From contig DAISIL010000084.1 of assembly GCA_036822015.1 (NCBI GenBank), forward strand, positions 1 through 9,445: a stretch of 9,445 nt of DNA, in the 5' to 3' direction. Of this stretch, positions 6,870 to 9,445 are shown piece by piece. This DNA comes from DAISIL01 sp036822015. Its GTDB lineage: Bacteria > Bacteroidota > Bacteroidia > Cytophagales > Bernardetiaceae. The translations under genes and the position numbers were made by a program. Under the pieces are notes generated by a model. That model made no database searches. It saw only the letters and a program-made list of their open reading frames with translations, and was not told the DNA's origin. Within the stretch, counting starts at the first letter, position 1, and each line of letters starts with the position of its first letter.

Positions 6870-7781
6870 ATGGAAACACTCTTCGAGACCCATTTTGCCT
6901 ATCCGCTCTATCGCGGCAAGGTACGGGATGTCTATCGGTACAAGGACAAGATTGCGCTCGTGGCAACGGATCGCATTTCGGCTTTTGATGTCATCTTGCC
7001 CCGCCCTATCCCCTACAAAGGGCAGATCCTCAACCGCATTGCAGCGCATTTCCTCCAACACACCCGGGACATCATCCCCAACTGGTGGGAGCAGATGCCC
7101 CATCCCAACCTCAGCATCGGCAAGCAGTGCCAACCCATCCCGATTGAGTTTGTGGTGCGCGGCTACCTAGCCGGACACGCCTGGCGCACCTACCAAAGCG
7201 GGCAGCGCGTCTTGTGTGGCATCCCCCTACCCGATGGCCTCCAACAAAACGACCCCCTACCCAGCCCCATCCTGACCCCAGCCACCAAAGCCGACACCGG
7301 ACACGACGAGGATACCACCGCCGAGCAGATCCTCAACCAGGGCATCCTGACCCCAGAGCAGTGGCAGTACCTCCACCATGTCGCTTTGAAGCTCTTCGAG
7401 AGAGGCACAGAGATGGCGCACCAGCGCGGCTTGATCCTCGTCGATACCAAATACGAGTTTGGCTTTCAGGGAGATGACATCCTGCTCATGGACGAAATTC
7501 ATACGCCCGACTCGTCCCGTTATTTTTATGCCGATGGCTTCACCGAACGCCAAGCGCAAGGGCTGCCCCAAAAGCAACTCTCCAAAGAGTTTGTGCGGGA
7601 ATGGCTGATGCAAAACGGCTTTCAGGGAAAAGACGGGCAGACGATCCCACCCATGACCGACCTGGTCCTATCCGATATTTCATCGCGCTACCAGGAACTC
7701 TACAGCCAGCTTATCGGCGAACCCTTTGTGCCACAACCCGTAGCGGGGCTGGAGGCATGCCTGAGAGATGCCTGGGGGTGA
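6870..7781 (+). CDS. purC: Phosphoribosylaminoimidazole-succinocarboxamide synthase (SAICAR synthetase)
   Basis: Cytosolic enzyme of de novo purine synthesis that joins CAIR and aspartate with ATP to give SAICAR. The 303 residues fit the longer (~300 aa) class. Seen: the ATP-loop RGKVRDVY at 15-22, VATDRISAFDVIL at 31-43, VVRGYLAGHAWR at 95-106, the PATKAD-HDE substrate region at 137-147, GLILVDTKYEFG at 187-198 and MDEIHTPDSSRY at 207-218. The ATG at 6870 is fixed by RGKVRDVY lying 15 residues in; no later start is plausible. It is divergent from the purA operon, with 92 bp between the two start codons, and converges on the lipoprotein gene with only 20 bp between the stops. All key motifs are intact. 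Confidence 0.98.
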   Translation: METLFETHFAYPLYRGKVRDVYRYKDKIALVATDRISAFDVILPRPIPYKGQILNRIAAHFLQHTRDIIPNWWEQMPHPNLSIGKQCQPIPIEFVVRGYLAGHAWRTYQSGQRVLCGIPLPDGLQQNDPLPSPILTPATKADTGHDEDTTAEQILNQGILTPEQWQYLHHVALKLFERGTEMAHQRGLILVDTKYEFGFQGDDILLMDEIHTPDSSRYFYADGFTERQAQGLPQKQLSKEFVREWLMQNGFQGKDGQTIPPMTDLVLSDISSRYQELYSQLIGEPFVPQPVAGLEACLRDAWG

Positions 7782-7806
7782 GGGAGCCGCCCTCGGGACT
7801 TTTATT
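7780..7806 (+). terminator. Weak possible terminator after purC
   Basis: GAGGG (7780-7784) and CCCTC (7790-7794) can form a short GC hairpin with a 5-nt loop, followed five bases later by TTTTATT. Another small inverted repeat, AGGCAT / ATGCCT (7753-7758 / 7768-7773), lies in the last purC codons. The stem is short and the T-run interrupted, so this is tentative, but the convergent genes need a stop signal here. Confidence 0.35.
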
Positions 7807-8128
7807 CACAAATCTGATCGAGCCATTTCTGATCCACGGCATCCCGATCGTTGAAGTGAAAGACGGCGCCTATCACACAGCCATCTACACCCATGGAGTC
7901 CAGGAGATAGCGATAATCAAAGCCAAAGTCTATCGGATCGCCCAGGTATCTTATGACCAAAGATTTGCTGCTGTTGAGCGGCAACAACTCGACCACCTTT
8001 GAGAGGCTCGCATAATCGCGGTGCTTCTGGTAATGCCGCCCGTATTGGAGCAGTACTGGATTAGTGCTGCCACAAGCCGAAAACCAAAACAACAGCAAAA
8101 ACAAAACAACGTTTCTTTTCACGGGCAT
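7802..8128 (-). CDS. Small lipoprotein, possibly BamE/SmpA-OmlA-like fold
   Basis: The 108-residue protein begins with MPVKRN, a hydrophobic stretch (7-16) and a lipobox ending FSAC at Cys19, so it should be exported, lipidated and anchored in the outer or inner membrane. The mature part of ~90 residues reads like the small SmpA/OmlA/BamE-type repeat: an initial helix, LNSSKSLVIRYLGDPIDFG at 52-70, an aromatic strand FDYRYLLDS (71-79), then VIGAVFHFNDRDAV, ending at 109-1. This resemblance is by pattern only. It starts 15 nt after the flippase-like gene stop on the same strand, suggesting it is the last gene of a cell-envelope operon. It converges closely on purC. Function is unknown. Confidence 0.75.
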   Translation of the reverse strand: MPVKRNVVLFLLLFWFSACGSTNPVLLQYGRHYQKHRDYASLSKVVELLPLNSSKSLVIRYLGDPIDFGFDYRYLLDSMGVDGCVIGAVFHFNDRDAVDQKWLDQICE

Positions 8129-8143
8129 ATCCGGTAATGAAAT

Positions 8144-8908
8144 TTAGACCCGCAGCACCCCTCCAAGGAGCGCACTACCAGCCACGATCAAAAAAAACAA
8201 CAAAGCCAGCGTTACCGATACACCCGCATCAATGCCCAACAAACCCGACATCGAAAGAAACGTAAACTCACGCGCCCCTACGCCACCCAACGTAATCGGG
8301 ACAACAGAAGCCAGCGAAGATAACAAAAAAACAAAGCCATACAAGGGCAACTCCGCCGGCGCAACCTCCCAGCCGTACAGCAGCACTCCCACACACAAAA
8401 GCTGGCAGCCTTGCACCAACACAGACAAACCCAACGCCGGCCACCAGGCCGCATAAGCTACCCCAAACCAACGCCATACCCCAAAACTCACCAGACCCGC
8501 CCCCAAAACCAAACCCACAATAGCCCACCACAGATACGGAAGCGACGTATAGCCAAACAAAACACCCAAAGCCAACAAAATAGCGACCAAGCCGTTGAGC
8601 CGATCCGCCAAAGAGACCCCCACCAGGGATTTTGTCCGTACCGTTCCTTTTTTGCGAAGGTGATAAATCTTGTAGGCATCGCCGCCGATGCCACCCGGGA
8701 TGAACAAACTATAAAACATCCCCACGTAGTAAAGCCGCATCTGCCAGCCCCAGCTCAAATCAAGGCCCAGCAACCGATAAAACAAACCCACCCGCCAGAC
8801 CGATACCCACTGCGACACGTTGTAAAGCAGCAAAGCCACCAGCGATACCCAGACAGGCAAACGCACAAAAAGCTGCCAGGCCTCCGAAAGGTCAATGTTA
8901 CGGAACAC
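8144..8908 (-). CDS. Polytopic flippase-like protein, UPF0104 / LPG-synthase TM family
   Basis: Inner-membrane protein of the family named after the lysylphosphatidylglycerol synthase membrane domain (AglD/YbhN-like), often found with polyprenyl-phosphate glycosyltransferases and thought to move or handle lipid-linked substrates. From the GTG at 8906-8908 it has 254 residues and about seven hydrophobic segments. Seen: VSQWVSVWRVGLFYRLLG (31-48), the family signature PGGIGGDAYKIYHLRKKG (71-88), a DR pair at 102-103 and PITLGGVGARE (204-214). The real start is probably upstream: the frame stays open to 9037 and reads ALKVIGSLLLIYWVFRNIDL across 8908, a normal first membrane segment, yet it contains no ATG, GTG or TTG. 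A CTG at 8951-8953 is one candidate. The upstream open part overlaps the end of the glycosyltransferase gene. Family is confident; the substrate is unknown. Confidence 0.85.
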   Translation of the reverse strand: MFRNIDLSEAWQLFVRLPVWVSLVALLLYNVSQWVSVWRVGLFYRLLGLDLSWGWQMRLYYVGMFYSLFIPGGIGGDAYKIYHLRKKGTVRTKSLVGVSLADRLNGLVAILLALGVLFGYTSLPYLWWAIVGLVLGAGLVSFGVWRWFGVAYAAWWPALGLSVLVQGCQLLCVGVLLYGWEVAPAELPLYGFVFLLSSLASVVPITLGGVGAREFTFLSMSGLLGIDAGVSVTLALLFFLIVAGSALLGGVLRV

Positions 8909-8960
8909 CCAGTAGATCAGCAGCAGCGAGCCGATGACCTTGAGAGCCGTCAGGAGGGCC

Positions 8961-9445
8961 TTACGCCCGGGCTTTGCCGATGAAGACTTCTTTGATTCGA
9001 TACGGTTTCTTGTTTTGCGATTCGTAATACGTGCGCATCATCACCTCGGCTATCACCCCGAAGGTCAGCAACTGAAGCCCCCCCAAAATCAGGATCACAC
9101 CCAGGAGCAGCAGAGGACGACCCCAGATGTCCTGCCCAAAGACCTTCAAAATCAAAAAGTAAAAGCTAATCAAACTCCCCGAAACCAAAGCCAACAAACC
9201 CGGCGGCGCAAAAAGATGGATCGGACGACGGAAATACTTCTGAAAAAACAACATCAAGATCAAATCACTAATCACCTTCGAGGTGCGCCCCAGACCGTAC
9301 TTAGAACTGCCGTGTATGCGGGCATGATGACGAACGTTTTGCTCCGTGATCTTTGCGCCTTGCAAGACAGCCAAAACAGGAATAAAGCGATGGAGTTCAC
9401 CGTACAAGCCCAGGTTTTTGGCGATCTCCTGCCGAAAGACTTTGA
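8961..9445 (-). CDS. Membrane-anchored polyprenyl-phosphate glycosyltransferase (GT2, DPM1/GtrB-like), C-terminal part
   Basis: The C-terminal ~161 residues of a family 2 glycosyltransferase that moves a sugar from a nucleotide donor to a polyprenyl phosphate on the inner membrane. The 5' end lies beyond the right edge: the frame is open through 9443 and begins KVFRQEIAKNLGLYGELHRF, the usual run-in of this family, so the TTG at 9407 is internal and not a start. Seen next: IPVLA, the GSSKYGLGRTSKVISDLIL signature, then two hydrophobic segments (LFAPPGLLALVSGSLISFYF and LLLLGVILILGGLQLLTFGV) typical of the C-terminal membrane anchor, ending ESQNKKPYRIKEVFIGKARA. The family usually ends near KPxYxI(R/K)E, so the length is normal. 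It is followed by the flippase-like gene with probable overlap, forming an envelope glycolipid operon. The sugar cannot be told from this part. Confidence 0.9.
   Translation of the reverse strand, partial: KVFRQEIAKNLGLYGELHRFIPVLAVLQGAKITEQNVRHHARIHGSSKYGLGRTSKVISDLILMLFFQKYFRRPIHLFAPPGLLALVSGSLISFYFLILKVFGQDIWGRPLLLLGVILILGGLQLLTFGVIAEVMMRTYYESQNKKPYRIKEVFIGKARA

Noticed and set aside
6778..6966. N-terminal extension of the basic hypothetical protein on the minus strand
   Set aside because: It runs through the divergent promoter region and antisense into purC; the ATG at 6777 after a perfect -7 box is better.
8411..8983. 190-codon plus-strand open frame rich in His, Gln, Pro and Lys
   Set aside because: It is the antisense of a Leu/Val/Trp/Gly-rich membrane protein; its odd composition is explained by that.
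1..9445. CRISPR array, tRNA or other structured RNA genes, prophage or integrase genes
   Set aside because: No regularly spaced repeats, cloverleaf-like segments or recombinase motifs were seen; nearly all of the window is protein-coding.

Overview
The window looks like a chromosomal piece of a Bacteroidota-type bacterium. The main evidence is two sites matching the Bacteroidota -7 promoter consensus TAnnTTTG in the one divergent intergenic region, A/T-rich leaders without strong Shine-Dalgarno sites, and protein sequences (PurA, the ~300-aa PurC class, the Type IIG-like methylase) that read like Bacteroidota homologues. No rRNA, tRNA, CRISPR array or insertion sequence is visible. The sequence is probably a draft assembly or MAG, because a 10-N gap sits at 215-224.

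Layout. (1) Bases 1-3632, minus strand: an AT-rich two-gene restriction-modification cassette. It has a complete TaqI/Eco57I-type N6-adenine methyltransferase (2115-3632), followed by a large Type IIG-like restriction-methylase that is interrupted by the N gap and runs off the left edge (1-1982). (2) Bases 3696-6777, minus strand: a GC-rich core operon of an unrecognised basic protein, purA (IMP to adenylosuccinate) and a cystathionine gamma-synthase/lyase-family PLP enzyme, tightly spaced at 13 and 6 nt. (3) Bases 6778-6869: a compact divergent promoter region with two near-identical -7 boxes arranged as an inverted repeat. (4) Bases 6870-7781, plus strand: purC (SAICAR synthetase), apparently leaderless. 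(5) Bases 7802-9445, minus strand, convergent with purC: a small lipoprotein, a polytopic UPF0104/LPG-synthase-TM flippase-like protein, and the C-terminal part of a membrane-anchored polyprenyl-phosphate glycosyltransferase entering from the right edge.

How the genes work together. PurC and PurA act at different steps of purine synthesis and are transcribed from back-to-back promoters, so they may be co-controlled. The glycosyltransferase and flippase-like protein form a familiar pair for lipid-linked sugar work at the inner membrane. The restriction cassette resembles the Eco57I layout (stand-alone methylase plus bifunctional RM enzyme). It differs sharply in base composition from the core (12/60 G+C at 1501-1560 against 37/60 at 4021-4080), which fits horizontal acquisition. 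No wholly new system is evident. The best leads are the probably false assembly gap at a palindrome, the hairpin directly before the methylase start, the mirrored divergent promoters with leaderless purC, and a flippase with no canonical start codon where one is expected.
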